In this document: positions 8,494 through 16,574 of the stretch, in pieces
Layout: every line of letters begins with the position of its first letter
Numbering within the stretch: the stretch's first letter is position 1
Assembly (NCBI RefSeq): GCF_003957515.1
Contig: NZ_RQXW01000007.1
Location: 173,111 to 237,110, forward strand
Source: Amphritea opalescens
Lineage (GTDB): Bacteria > Pseudomonadota > Gammaproteobacteria > Pseudomonadales > Balneatricaceae
Direction: 5' to 3'
Length of the DNA: 64,000 bases
The notes under the pieces: generated by a model
Seen by the model: the letters and a program-made list of their open reading frames with translations, nothing else
Told to the model about the DNA's origin: nothing
The model's database searches: none
Program-made: the position numbers and the translations under genes

Positions 8494-9220
8494 GTCCGGT
8501 GCGGCGACAGACTCCACGGTAATCAACAACGATACTAAAACCCTGATCAATATGCTGTTCGCTCGCTTTATGGCGATTTACGGACACAAGTTTAAAAGCT
8601 GTTTCGAAACTCAGGATGAGATCCGTATCGCCAAGCGCGAATGGGCGCTGAGTATGCAGGGTTATAGTGAAGCTGAGCTGGTATCGGCGATCAATCGTTG
8701 TAAAGAGACACTGGCATGGATGCCGACTATCTCCGAATTTATTACCATTTTGAACGAACAGAGTGGTGATTTCGGTTTGCCTCCGGTGAAGATCGCCTAT
8801 GAAGAGGTATGCCGTTATGCGGATCATCCGACTCAGCATGACTGGACTCACATCGCGCTCTATCATGCAGGAAAGGCCACCGGTTGGTTCCGTCTAAGAA
8901 GCGAAACCGAAGACCGTGTCTATCCCGATTTTCGCTATAACTATCAGGTGATTTGTCGCCGAGTGCGGGCGGGTGAAGATCTGAGTATTGAAGTGCCGGT
9001 CGCGTTGGAAGATAAAAGCGACAATACGCTGGTGGCATTCATTCAGCGTTGGGGTGAAGAACAAAATATCAGCCCAGAACATGCGAGTACCTTACTGTTT
9101 TATCTGACAAAGCCGGCTGGCACTGCTGTTCGTGAACGCTTTCGACAGGCGAGCCAGCAACGCGCTGAGAGCTGGGGCTTGAGTGTTAACCTGCCGGATG
9201 ATTATCAGGCTAAGTTTTAA
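8411..9220 (+). CDS. Lambda P-like replication protein (putative helicase loader)
   Basis: A 269 aa protein. From about residue 48 onward it follows phage lambda P: LFARFMAIYGHKF, EIRIAKREWALSMQGYSE, an INRCKE helix, a MPTISEFI segment corresponding to LPSPGQFV in P, then a W-rich region and ICRRVRAGEDL. Lambda P and related proteins load DnaB helicase. There is no AAA+ Walker motif, so it is not DnaC. ATG 8411 has AAAGGTG upstream; an in-frame ATG at 8552 is an alternative that would remove the overlap. The pair with the DnaT-like gene recalls E. coli dnaTC. No phage genes surround it, so it seems domesticated. Confidence 0.75.
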   Translation: MKTPAQIIGKSASGLPQPSWTSRTPTGESGAATDSTVINNDTKTLINMLFARFMAIYGHKFKSCFETQDEIRIAKREWALSMQGYSEAELVSAINRCKETLAWMPTISEFITILNEQSGDFGLPPVKIAYEEVCRYADHPTQHDWTHIALYHAGKATGWFRLRSETEDRVYPDFRYNYQVICRRVRAGEDLSIEVPVALEDKSDNTLVAFIQRWGEEQNISPEHASTLLFYLTKPAGTAVRERFRQASQQRAESWGLSVNLPDDYQAKF

Positions 9221-9256
9221 ACTTAATGGTTATGGCACCATCGTTGTGCCGTCGAT

Positions 9257-9278
9257 GGAGCCCCTGCTCAGGGGCTCC
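9257..9278 (+). terminator. Hairpin after the replication pair
   Basis: Nine-bp arms GGAGCCCCT and AGGGGCTCC around GCTC. The T run after it is poor, so this is a weak or Rho-assisted terminator. Confidence 0.5.
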
Positions 9279-9430
9279 TGTCTCCCTTAGATTGTTTTCA
9301 CCATTGTCTTGATTGGGCTTTTTGACGCTGGCTGAGATGAGTGCTGGCCGGCGAAGATTATTTCTTGCTAGACAAACAGGATGGAATAACGCACATTCTT
9401 TGCTTATATCTAATAAAAAGGGTTTTAGCT

Positions 9431-9811
9431 ATGTTTAGCCATGTCATGCTGGGTGCGAATGATCTTGAAGAATCGAAAGTTTTTTATGATGCGATACTGG
9501 GGGTATTGGGGTATGGACCCGGCGTATTAGATGCAAAAGGGCGTTATCTGTATCTTAGCGATGGTGGTATTTTTATTATTACCAAACCCATTAATGGGGA
9601 AGCTGCCTTTCATGGCAATGGTATGACTACGGGGTTTGCTGCTAGCTCTCCTGAGTTGGTTGAAGCTTGGCATGCTGCCGGTGTTGCGGCTGGCGGTGTT
9701 AGCTGTGAAGAGCCTCCGGGTGTTCGAGGTGCTGGTGATAAACAAATCTACTTAGCGTATTTGCGCGATCCATCCGATAATAAAATTTGTGCGGCGCATT
9801 TTATGTCTTAA
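9431..9811 (+). CDS. VOC (glyoxalase/bleomycin-resistance fold) protein
   Basis: A 126 aa single-domain protein with the VOC opening FSHVMLGANDLEESKVFYDAIL and the closing YLRDPSDNKICAAHF. Members bind a divalent metal and act as lyases, dioxygenases or binding proteins. The substrate is not inferable. The frame is open from 9341, but the family N-terminus begins at ATG 9431, so the extra 30 codons are rejected. It stands alone and ends at a strong terminator. Confidence 0.85.
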   Translation: MFSHVMLGANDLEESKVFYDAILGVLGYGPGVLDAKGRYLYLSDGGIFIITKPINGEAAFHGNGMTTGFAASSPELVEAWHAAGVAAGGVSCEEPPGVRGAGDKQIYLAYLRDPSDNKICAAHFMS

Positions 9812-9840
9812 CGCTGAGTGGGCGACCCCTTCAGCGATAA

Positions 9841-9889
9841 CCGACATCAACCGGTGAGCATTCTGCTAACCGGTTGATGTCGGTTTTTT
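9841..9889 (+). terminator. Strong terminator of the VOC gene
   Basis: A perfect 15-bp inverted repeat, CCGACATCAACCGGT (9841-9855) and its complement (9869-9883), around a 13-base loop and followed by six T. It sits between convergent genes; the T run serves the + strand. Confidence 0.92.
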
Positions 9890-9941
9890 AATGCCTGATT
9901 TTTAAGGTCAGGTTATTAACATAACGTTTTCAGTGGGGCTT

Positions 9942-11012
9942 TCAGAGAAAACCATCGCCAAACATTCCGCCAATGGCTTTGCTAAGGGCGTCGCTGCGCT
10001 CGAGGGAGCGGAACTGTTGCAGGCTAAGTGCCCGTAAGGTGGGAATAAACATAAGATCGGCCATCACGCGGTTGAAACAGGGTTGCCCAGCGTCATTGTT
10101 GGCCAGTGTTTCTAAAAATAGCTGTAGCAGTTGTGGATACTGTAAGCTAGCCCAGCAGCGACTGGCGAGGGCGGCAATCACTTCTGCTTCACGGCCGTAT
10201 GGGCTTTTTAGCACCTCACTGAGCACGGCGATTTTTTGTTCACTCTCGGGTGTTTGTGAGATTGCCCGCAGCAGAGCGCCGACTTGGTTGGCGGATGCCT
10301 GACCTTCGGTTACTGTGGTTTCTAATCGCTGACGAATAGTGGTGCTTAATGCCTCAGCGGGTTGGATATGTTCGATAAAGGTACAGGCTGCCTCTAGCGG
10401 AACATCGGGTAGTTGGGGGAATATTTCAGCCAGCTTTTGCTCATTATTGCCCTGTTGATGGCGTATCACATAATCGGCGATACCCTGATAGCCTAAGGTA
10501 TCCCAATCACTTAATTTGGTTTTGCCATGGAAATACTGTTTCGCTGCGTCATAGTATGAGGACGCCGGTTGGCGCGTTGTCAGCTTGGCAGTAGCGTGAA
10601 AGGCCGCCATTTTTTCTTGATCGGGAGTGAAGCTAAAAGGGTTATCCTTTAAAGCATCACGATACTCCGTCGCATCGGTGGGCTGGTCCAGCGGGCCCTT
10701 GCCCATAGTGTTGCTCAGGTTCTGTAATAGCCGATTGAGAAAGTCATCCCGTGCCGCCTGTACTAAGAATCCCTGTTCATCCAACGGAAGCTTCAGAAAC
10801 CAGACCACGTTTTCATCCGCCTGTTTCGGGTTCCACATCAAAATAGCGATCCAAGCTTGATGCAGAAAGGGGGTGGGATAGGGGATATGCCCCATCTCCA
10901 CTTGACGAAAAGTGTCAGGAGATAACTTGCTAATGCAGCGGCCCATATCGAAGATACGGAACTGTGCTTCAGTTTGACGAATAAAGTCGGTCAGAGTTTC
11001 AAAGTGTGCCAT
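9942..11012 (-). CDS. DUF3549 family protein
   Basis: A 356 aa soluble protein recognised as the DUF3549 family of gammaproteobacteria. The opening TLTDFIRQTEAQFRIFDMGR and the block WFLKLPLDEQGFLVQAARDDF are characteristic. No catalytic motif, signal peptide or membrane segment is apparent; it is mostly helical. The function is not known to me. Starts at ATG 11012. It is monocistronic. Confidence 0.82.
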   Translation of the reverse strand: MAHFETLTDFIRQTEAQFRIFDMGRCISKLSPDTFRQVEMGHIPYPTPFLHQAWIAILMWNPKQADENVVWFLKLPLDEQGFLVQAARDDFLNRLLQNLSNTMGKGPLDQPTDATEYRDALKDNPFSFTPDQEKMAAFHATAKLTTRQPASSYYDAAKQYFHGKTKLSDWDTLGYQGIADYVIRHQQGNNEQKLAEIFPQLPDVPLEAACTFIEHIQPAEALSTTIRQRLETTVTEGQASANQVGALLRAISQTPESEQKIAVLSEVLKSPYGREAEVIAALASRCWASLQYPQLLQLFLETLANNDAGQPCFNRVMADLMFIPTLRALSLQQFRSLERSDALSKAIGGMFGDGFL

Positions 11013-11403
11013 GCTGCTGCCTGATAAGGTAAAAACGCTGGCTATTTTAGCAGCGTGGGCAGTACAGATACAGCAACGCTGAGATTCAATATCGGTTATT
11101 CATAGAGCCGGAGTCACTCGGCGTCTAACATTGGCGCGCAAAGCAAGGCGATAAATCGTTCATCATTATGGTGTGGGGTTTTATCCACTGTTGTCAGTTT
11201 TGTCTGCCACGGGTCAATACGACAATTTTATATTGATGCTTTAATAAGGATGTTGGTCTTTAAATGTCTGCTAATCGGCTGGTCGGGGGTTTGTGTTTGC
11301 CTGATGACCCTTCTCATTTAACTTGGATATGATGCTGTTGACGTCGTGTTAGTGAAGCTATTCGATGTTTGCGCCATTCTTTATCCGTTCAAAGGGAGCT
11401 CCG
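11013..11403. other. Intergenic region with divergent promoters
   Basis: About 390 bp between the DUF3549 gene and the DUF1538 operon, moderately AT-rich and without a convincing reading frame. A TATGAT (about 11328-11333) could be a -10 element for the operon, but no good -35 is visible. An AAGGGAG at about 11391-11397 is the ribosome-binding site that favours TTG 11404. Confidence 0.4.
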
Positions 11404-12138
11404 TTGAGTAATTTTTTTATCGCCTTAGGTCGCTCGATGATAGGAAGTTTACGTGACCTTCTGCCCATCGTGTTGGTCATTGCTTTCTTTCAGATAGTCG
11501 TCTTGCACCAACCAGTACCTGATTTAGTGGGCTTGTTAACGGGGCTGCTGTGTGTGGTGGCGGGTTTAACCTTCTTTGTTTACGGTCTAGAGATGGGGTT
11601 ATTTCCGATCGGCGAAGTCTTAGCAAATGCCTTTGCCCGCAAAGGGAGTCTGTTATGGCTGCTGGTCTTTGCGTTTTGCTTGGGGTTTGGTACCACGGTG
11701 GCCGAACCTGCGTTGATTGCGGTGGCGGCAGAAGCGGCTGCGGTGGCTGCACAGGGAGGCATGATCGAAGCGAGTGATGCGGCTCAAAAAAGTTATGCCG
11801 CTGGGCTTCGTTATACGGTCGCTTTTGCGGTCGGCTTGGCGATTGTTGTAGGGGTGATCCGCATACTAAAAGGGTGGCCGATTCACTATATGATCGCCAT
11901 CGGTTATTTGTTGGTGGTGATCATGACCGGCTTAGCACCCCGTGAAATTATTGGTATTGCCTATGACTCGGGAGGGGTGACTACCTCAACCATTACCGTG
12001 CCGTTGGTAACCGCCTTAGGGGTAGGCTTGGCCTCATCCATTGAGGGGCGTAATCCGATGATCGATGGTTTTGGCTTGGTCGCGTTTGCCTCATTAACCC
12101 CGATGATTTTTGTCATGGCTTACGGCATGGTGATCTGA
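11404..12138 (+). CDS. DUF1538 membrane protein, first subunit (UmpA/B-like)
   Basis: A polytopic inner-membrane protein of about 244 aa with six to seven hydrophobic segments. Two motifs recur in its partner: [14 protein letters not shown] and [16 protein letters not shown], the latter followed by a [18 protein letters not shown] loop. I recall paired DUF1538 proteins (UmpA/UmpB) from a Halomonas reported as a two-component Na+/H+ antiporter, so cation transport is the best guess. An ATG at 11365 is open in frame, but AAGGGAG lies at ideal distance from TTG 11404, giving [11 protein letters not shown]. The last base group forms TGATG with the next gene. Confidence 0.82.
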   Translation: MSNFFIALGRSMIGSLRDLLPIVLVIAFFQIVVLHQPVPDLVGLLTGLLCVVAGLTFFVYGLEMGLFPIGEVLANAFARKGSLLWLLVFAFCLGFGTTVAEPALIAVAAEAAAVAAQGGMIEASDAAQKSYAAGLRYTVAFAVGLAIVVGVIRILKGWPIHYMIAIGYLLVVIMTGLAPREIIGIAYDSGGVTTSTITVPLVTALGVGLASSIEGRNPMIDGFGLVAFASLTPMIFVMAYGMVI

Positions 12139-12935
12139 TGGAGACTCTGTCGCAGTTATTCACTATTTTGCTGGCAACCATCAAAGATGTATTGCCCATT
12201 ATGGCGATTATCTTTGGTTTTCAATTACTGGTGATTCGCCGGCCGGTGCCTAATCTGAAACGGGTGTTGTTTGGTTTTGTCTACGTTGTGATCGGTTTAG
12301 CGCTGTTTCTATTAGGGTTAGATAAGGCGTTGTTTCCTATTGGCCGTTTGATGGCGCAACAGCTGACCGACCCTAGCTTTATTCGTGGTGGTGCTGGCGG
12401 TGCGTTACATTGGGGAGACTATTATTGGGTGTATATTTTTGCCTTTGCGATAGGCGCCAGTACCACCATTGCAGAGCCTTCATTGATTGCGGTAGCCCTT
12501 AAGGCGAACGAGGTGTCGGGTGGTGCGATAGGGGTGTTGGGCTTGCGTCTGGCGGTTGCCTTCGGTGTTGCCATCGGTATCAGTCTAGGAACCTGGCGAA
12601 TAATCACCGGTTACCCCTTACACTGGTTCATTATTCCCGGTTATATTTTTGTCGTCATTCAGACTTTTTTCGCGCCTAAGTTAATCGTGCCATTGGCTTA
12701 TGATTCGGGTGGGGTGACCACTTCAACGGTGACTGTACCGCTGGTGGCTGCGCTGGGGTTAGGTTTGGCTAGTACGGTACCTGGGCGGAGCCCGTTGATC
12801 GATGGTTTTGGTTTGATAGCCTTTGCTAGCCTATTCCCCATGATGACGGTGATGGGCTATGCACAGATTACTGAGATGTTGGCTGCCCGCGACAAGCGTA
12901 GGCGGGAATGTGATGACAAGCTTAATGAAGAATAG
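12138..12935 (+). CDS. DUF1538 membrane protein, second subunit
   Basis: A paralogue of the preceding gene: 265 aa, same membrane topology, with ASTTIAEPSLIAVA and [16 protein letters not shown] at matching positions. The internal sequence pairs point to gene duplication and a heteromeric complex. Its start ATG overlaps the upstream stop, so the two should be made in equal amounts. The C-terminus is charged and cytosolic (RDKRRRECDDKLNEE), a possible docking surface for the PII-like protein encoded 9 bp downstream. Confidence 0.82.
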   Translation: METLSQLFTILLATIKDVLPIMAIIFGFQLLVIRRPVPNLKRVLFGFVYVVIGLALFLLGLDKALFPIGRLMAQQLTDPSFIRGGAGGALHWGDYYWVYIFAFAIGASTTIAEPSLIAVALKANEVSGGAIGVLGLRLAVAFGVAIGISLGTWRIITGYPLHWFIIPGYIFVVIQTFFAPKLIVPLAYDSGGVTTSTVTVPLVAALGLGLASTVPGRSPLIDGFGLIAFASLFPMMTVMGYAQITEMLAARDKRRRECDDKLNEE

Positions 12936-12944
12936 GACGGAAAG

Positions 12945-13295
12945 ATGCACTTCAAATTGTTGTTAGTATTTGTTGAAGATTCTAAAACCGAGCAGGTGAT
13001 GAAAGCGGCCCGTGAAGCTGGGGCCACGGGGGCGACCGTCATCAACAAAGCGCGCGGTGAGGGCGTGAATAAAACGAAAACATTTCTCGGCTTATCGTTG
13101 GAGACCCCCCGTGATGTGGTGCTATTTATCGTTGAGGAACACCTAAGTCGCAAGATTTTAGAAACCATTGCGGTAGTGGCTGATTTTGATGAAAAACCCA
13201 GTCAGGGGATCGCGATTCAGTTGGATATCGAAGATGCGGTAGGGGTCGCTCATCAGATTAAAACCCTGACCAATGTTGTTGAGGATGAGTTATGA
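12945..13295 (+). CDS. PII-like signalling protein
   Basis: A 116 aa protein with a PII/GlnB-type ferredoxin-like fold: KLLLVFVEDSKTEQVMKAAREAGATGATVI, a T-loop-like region (about 40-55, GVNKTKTFLGLSLETPRD), then VVLFIVEEHLSRKILETI. The T-loop has no tyrosine at the place uridylylated in GlnB/GlnK, so control by GlnD is unlikely and small-ligand sensing is more probable. A good AGGACGG ribosome site precedes ATG 12945. Its place between a membrane pair and a CBS gene suggests it gates the transporter, as GlnK does AmtB. Confidence 0.82.
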   Translation: MHFKLLLVFVEDSKTEQVMKAAREAGATGATVINKARGEGVNKTKTFLGLSLETPRDVVLFIVEEHLSRKILETIAVVADFDEKPSQGIAIQLDIEDAVGVAHQIKTLTNVVEDEL

Positions 13296-13693
13296 AGGAA
13301 CGTACGGTGGTTCGGGTAGAGGATGTTATGACGCATAACTTTGCCATGGTCGATGGTCTCATCACGATTAAAGATGCGATTCATATCTACAAAGAGAGAA
13401 AGGTAGCGGCACTACTGGTGAACAAACGTTGTGACGATGATGAGTATGGCATTCTGTTGTTATCGGATATCGCTAAAAAGGTATTAGCCAAGGATAGAGC
13501 CCCCGCGCGCGTAAACGTGTATGAGGTGATGACTAAGCCGGTGATTGGTGTCGATCCGCAGATGGATGTGCGTTATTGTGCCCGTTTATTTGACAACTTT
13601 GGTCTGTCGATGGCACCGGTCGTGAGCTGTGGCGAGGTAAAAGGCTTGGTGGGTTATAACCAGATAGTCTTGGATGGCTTGCTTACCGATTAA
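13292..13693 (+). CDS. CBS-domain protein of the DUF1538 operon
   Basis: A 133 aa tandem CBS pair: repeat 1 about 8-62 (VEDVMTHNFAMV to ILLLSDIAKKVL), repeat 2 about 73-127 (VYEVMTKPVIGV to GLVGYNQIVLDGL). It is expected to bind ATP/ADP/AMP. ATG overlaps the PII-like stop as ATGA. With the PII-like protein it offers a second, energy-dependent input to the DUF1538 pair. It is followed within 25 bp by the convergent yqcC gene. Confidence 0.85.
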   Translation: MKERTVVRVEDVMTHNFAMVDGLITIKDAIHIYKERKVAALLVNKRCDDDEYGILLLSDIAKKVLAKDRAPARVNVYEVMTKPVIGVDPQMDVRYCARLFDNFGLSMAPVVSCGEVKGLVGYNQIVLDGLLTD

Positions 13694-13716
13694 CGGAGCA
13701 GCCAATGTGTTTTTGG

Positions 13717-14055
13717 CTATTGGCTGGCCGATGGGCTATGAGTCAGTAGTTGATCTAGGCTGTTAAAATAATCGATGAGTTTACTGCTTTTAATACCGCT
13801 GTTGACGACTGCTTCCTGCGCCATGGGCGCCATGTTGCTATTCGGTGGTAAGGGTTGATGCTGTTCGATCATCTGCTGTAAGCGCGGCACCATGATCCAT
13901 TGCACCCACTGCCAGAAGCTGAGGGTGTCAATGGCGAAGGGTTGAATGCTTTGCAGCGCTGACGCAGGCGGGGGTGTTGCGGACCAAACTGACCAGGCCC
14001 GCATCTCCGCTTCTATCTCTAACAATAGCTGCTGTAGCTCTGCATAGGCAGTCAT
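13717..14055 (-). CDS. yqcC: YqcC-like (DUF446) protein
   Basis: A 112 aa helical protein of the YqcC/DUF446 family: LLLEIEAEMRAWSVWSATPP, SFWQWVQWIMVPRLQQMIE, and the PPNSNMAPMAQEAV segment. The function is unknown. In many gammaproteobacteria it lies beside truC (pseudouridine synthase), which is absent here. Its start codon overlaps the stop of the DAHP synthase gene as TAATG, indicating coupled translation. Whether it has any role in aromatic synthesis is not shown. Confidence 0.8.
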   Translation of the reverse strand: MTAYAELQQLLLEIEAEMRAWSVWSATPPPASALQSIQPFAIDTLSFWQWVQWIMVPRLQQMIEQHQPLPPNSNMAPMAQEAVVNSGIKSSKLIDYFNSLDQLLTHSPSASQ

Positions 14056-15410
14056 TACCGTTGGCGAGCCTGCTTGAGTGTATCGGCAATCAGGAATGCC
14101 AGTTCCAGTGCCTGATCCGCATTCAAGCGGGGATCACAATGGGTGTGATAGCGATCACCTAAGCCCTCTTCGGTGATCTGGTAAGCGCCGCCCACACATT
14201 CGGTGACATTCTGACCGGTCATCTCAAAGTGAACACCACCGGCGTAAGTACCTTCTGCGCGGTGTACTTCAAAGAAGCCTTTAACCTCTTTAAGAATGTT
14301 ATTCACGCTGCGGGTTTTGTAACCGCTGCTGGCTTTAACGGTATTACCGTGCATTGGGTCTGAACTCCAGACGACATTACGGCCTTCCTCTTTCACTTTA
14401 CGCACTAGGGGAGGCAGTAGCTCGGTAATATTGTCGGCACCCATACGGCTAATGAGCGTTAAGCGGCCAGGGAGGTTGTTCGGGTTTAGCGCATCAATCA
14501 GGCGGATGAGTTCATCAGGCTTCATCGATGGGCCGACTTTAACGCCGATCGGGTTTTCAACACCGCGCAAGAATTCGATATGCGCGCCGTCTAGTTGACG
14601 CGTGCGATCACCAATCCAAAGCATATGCGCAGAGCAGTCGTACCAACGATCCGTCAGGCTGTCTTGACGGGTTAGCGCCTGTTCATAGTTGAGCAAAAGC
14701 GCCTCATGAGAAGTGTATACAGAGGTCTCTTTTAGCTGAGGGGCACTGGTGCTGCTGATGCCGCAGGCTTGCATAAAGGTCAGTGTGTCATCAATTTGAT
14801 TCGACAGGTGCTGGTATTTTTCCCGCAGCGGACTCTTTTGTACGAAGCCGAGGTTCCACTGATGTACTTTATGTAGATCGGCAAAGCCGCCCTGTGCAAA
14901 GGCGCGCATCAAGTTCAGGGTGGATGTAGATTGGTTGTAGGCGCGAATGAGTCGCTGAGGGTCCGGTTGTCGTGCGGCAGCATCGAAAGCGATGTCATTA
15001 ATAATATCGCCGCGATAGCTAGGTAGCTCAATGCCACCAATGGATTCAGTTCCCGCAGAACGAGGTTTGGCATATTGACCGGCTATGCGGGCAACCTTAA
15101 CAACAGGGCAGCCACCGGCAAAGGTCATAACAACCGCCATCTGCAGCAGCACTTGAAAGGTATTGCGGATATTCGTGGCGCTGAATTCAGCAAAGCTTTC
15201 AGCGCAGTCGCCACCTTGCAGTAAAAATGCTTTACCTTCTGCAACATCACCTAGCTTCTGGTGCAGAGAGCGTACTTCACCTGCAAAGACGAGGGGCGGT
15301 AGTTGAGAGAGTTCAGTTTCGACCTGTTTGACCGCATCACTATCCTGATATTCAGGCTGTTGCAGAATGGGTTTGCTTTTCCAGCTTTCTGGAGACCAGT
15401 TATCCATCAA
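14055..15410 (-). CDS. Class II 3-deoxy-7-phosphoheptulonate (DAHP) synthase
   Basis: First step of the shikimate pathway: erythrose 4-phosphate + PEP to DAHP. At 451 aa it belongs to the plant-like class II, recognised by [10 protein letters not shown] near the N-terminus, [53 protein letters not shown] and the C-terminal [14 protein letters not shown]. It differs from the E. coli AroFGH class I enzymes. Starts at ATG 15410 and is coupled to yqcC downstream. No phenazine or other secondary-metabolite genes are nearby, so a housekeeping role is likely. Confidence 0.93.
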   Translation of the reverse strand: MMDNWSPESWKSKPILQQPEYQDSDAVKQVETELSQLPPLVFAGEVRSLHQKLGDVAEGKAFLLQGGDCAESFAEFSATNIRNTFQVLLQMAVVMTFAGGCPVVKVARIAGQYAKPRSAGTESIGGIELPSYRGDIINDIAFDAAARQPDPQRLIRAYNQSTSTLNLMRAFAQGGFADLHKVHQWNLGFVQKSPLREKYQHLSNQIDDTLTFMQACGISSTSAPQLKETSVYTSHEALLLNYEQALTRQDSLTDRWYDCSAHMLWIGDRTRQLDGAHIEFLRGVENPIGVKVGPSMKPDELIRLIDALNPNNLPGRLTLISRMGADNITELLPPLVRKVKEEGRNVVWSSDPMHGNTVKASSGYKTRSVNNILKEVKGFFEVHRAEGTYAGGVHFEMTGQNVTECVGGAYQITEEGLGDRYHTHCDPRLNADQALELAFLIADTLKQARQR

Positions 15411-15654
15411 AAAAATACCGAGTTGAAAGGAGACTATTTAAGGGGCTTTTATGGGGTCTAGTTTAGCGCTGTTCGCCTTTGCAGGTAAGGGCTGAAAGGA
15501 GAAATTACCGGCTTTTGACTTGCTGCTACGGGCATTTTATCGAAAAAGGGGCTGGCGATGAGCGCTAGGCTCATTATCTTATCGGTTTGGCGTTAAGGCG
15601 TTAGATCTGCGTTTTGATGTTAAGCCAGACTCATGGAGGTTTGAGGGCTTAAAG

Positions 15655-15706
15655 CGGATAACTATAGAATAAGCGCATAAGACGATTGATGGGCCGCAGT
15701 TATCCG
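15655..15706. repeat. Interrupted inverted repeat in the 356-bp gap at 15411-15766
   Basis: CGGATAACT (15655-15663) and AGTTATCCG (15698-15706) are perfect complements 34 bp apart, upstream of the carboxymuconolactone decarboxylase-like gene and of divergent DAHP synthase. It could be a two-site operator. The rest of the gap shows no open frame or RNA gene that I recognise. Confidence 0.35.
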
Positions 15707-15766
15707 TGAAACTGGTAAAATCGGCGTTTGATAACCTAATAACGCGATAATAATAAGTGAGAGATT

Positions 15767-16144
15767 ATGTCAGAGCAGGATAAGCAGAACGGACTACAGG
15801 TACGCACTGAAGTGATGGGGGAGGCCTTTGTTGCCCGTGCGCAAGCCAATACCACGGCGCTAACTGAACCCTTGCAAGATTGGATCAACGAACACGCTTG
15901 GGGATCGACTTGGCAGCGTCCAGGGTTGCCGCGGGCTACCCGTAGTTTAGTCACCATTGCGATGTTAGCGGCATTGAAGGCTCCAGCCGAGCTAAAAGGC
16001 CATGTTCGAGGAGCGCTTAATAATGGTTGTACCCCTGAAGAGATTCAGGAAGTTCTACTGCACTCGGTTGTCTATTGTGGCGCGCCTGCGGCACAGGAAG
16101 CGTTTCGTGCTGCGCAAGAGGTGTTAGATGAGAGGCAGGGTTAA
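15767..16144 (+). CDS. Carboxymuconolactone decarboxylase family protein (PcaC-like)
   Basis: A 125 aa helical protein with the family core LPRATRSLVTIAMLAALKAPAEL (split here as PRATRSLVTIAML and ALKAPAELKGH), HVRGALNNGCTPEEIQEVL and a HSVVYCGAPAAQEAF tail. PcaC converts 4-carboxymuconolactone in the protocatechuate pathway. No other pca genes are in the window and there is no AhpD CxxC motif, so the real substrate is uncertain. ATG 15767 is preceded by GTGAGAG. Its stop codon overlaps that of the convergent frameshifted gene. Confidence 0.82.
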   Translation: MSEQDKQNGLQVRTEVMGEAFVARAQANTTALTEPLQDWINEHAWGSTWQRPGLPRATRSLVTIAMLAALKAPAELKGHVRGALNNGCTPEEIQEVLLHSVVYCGAPAAQEAFRAAQEVLDERQG

Positions 16145-16540
16145 GCTGGACTGAAGGCCTGAATGATCGGTCTGAGTTGATCGATCAGTTGATTCGGAAA
16201 CTGCCGGTAATCGGGATAGGGTGTGAGAATGATATTATCCCGTTGTAGCAATCGGCCGCTGGCTGCATAGTTGCGTGCCAAAACAGATGGCTTCCCGCTG
16301 CTGTAGCAGTTGCTGATCTCGGTAGGTGCGCCAGTCTTGATCCGGCGCTTGTAACTTAGCCAAGATAATAAGGATTTTACGCCAGTGGTTGCCGTTTAAG
16401 CTGCACAGGGTGTCGTAATCCCATGGCTGCTGCGGGTCGATCAGCGGTGGTGTGGGTAGGTAGAGCAATGTGGTCGCGGTATCGACATTGCCCAGTGTTT
16501 GGCCTTCTAAGGTTTCACCGGTCAGCATATTGTTGGGCAT
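16141..16540 (-). pseudogene. Frameshifted small conserved-looking gene (or sequencing error)
   Basis: From ATG 16540 the frame reads MPNNMLTGETLEGQTLGN onward to QQLLQQREA, then runs to an early stop at 16235 with an unlikely Cys-rich tail. Removing one base near 16289-16291 gives a natural continuation, SVLARNYAASGRLLQRDNII then LTPYPDYRQFPNQLIDQL, ending at a stop at 16141. The full span is 400 bp, one base more than a multiple of three, and the restored product would be 132 aa. I do not recognise the family. Either a true one-base insertion or a base-calling error explains it. Confidence 0.7.
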
Positions 16541-16574
16541 GTTCTATCGTACATAGAGAGTAGGCTCGCGCAGA

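Noticed and set aside
8411..9220. Prophage remnant
   Set aside because: No integrase, lysis, capsid or repressor genes flank the DnaT/P-like pair, and both neighbours are ordinary chromosomal genes.
15767..16144. Protocatechuate pathway locus
   Set aside because: Only the PcaC-like gene is present; no pcaB, pcaD, pcaGH or pcaIJ nearby, so no pathway call is justified.
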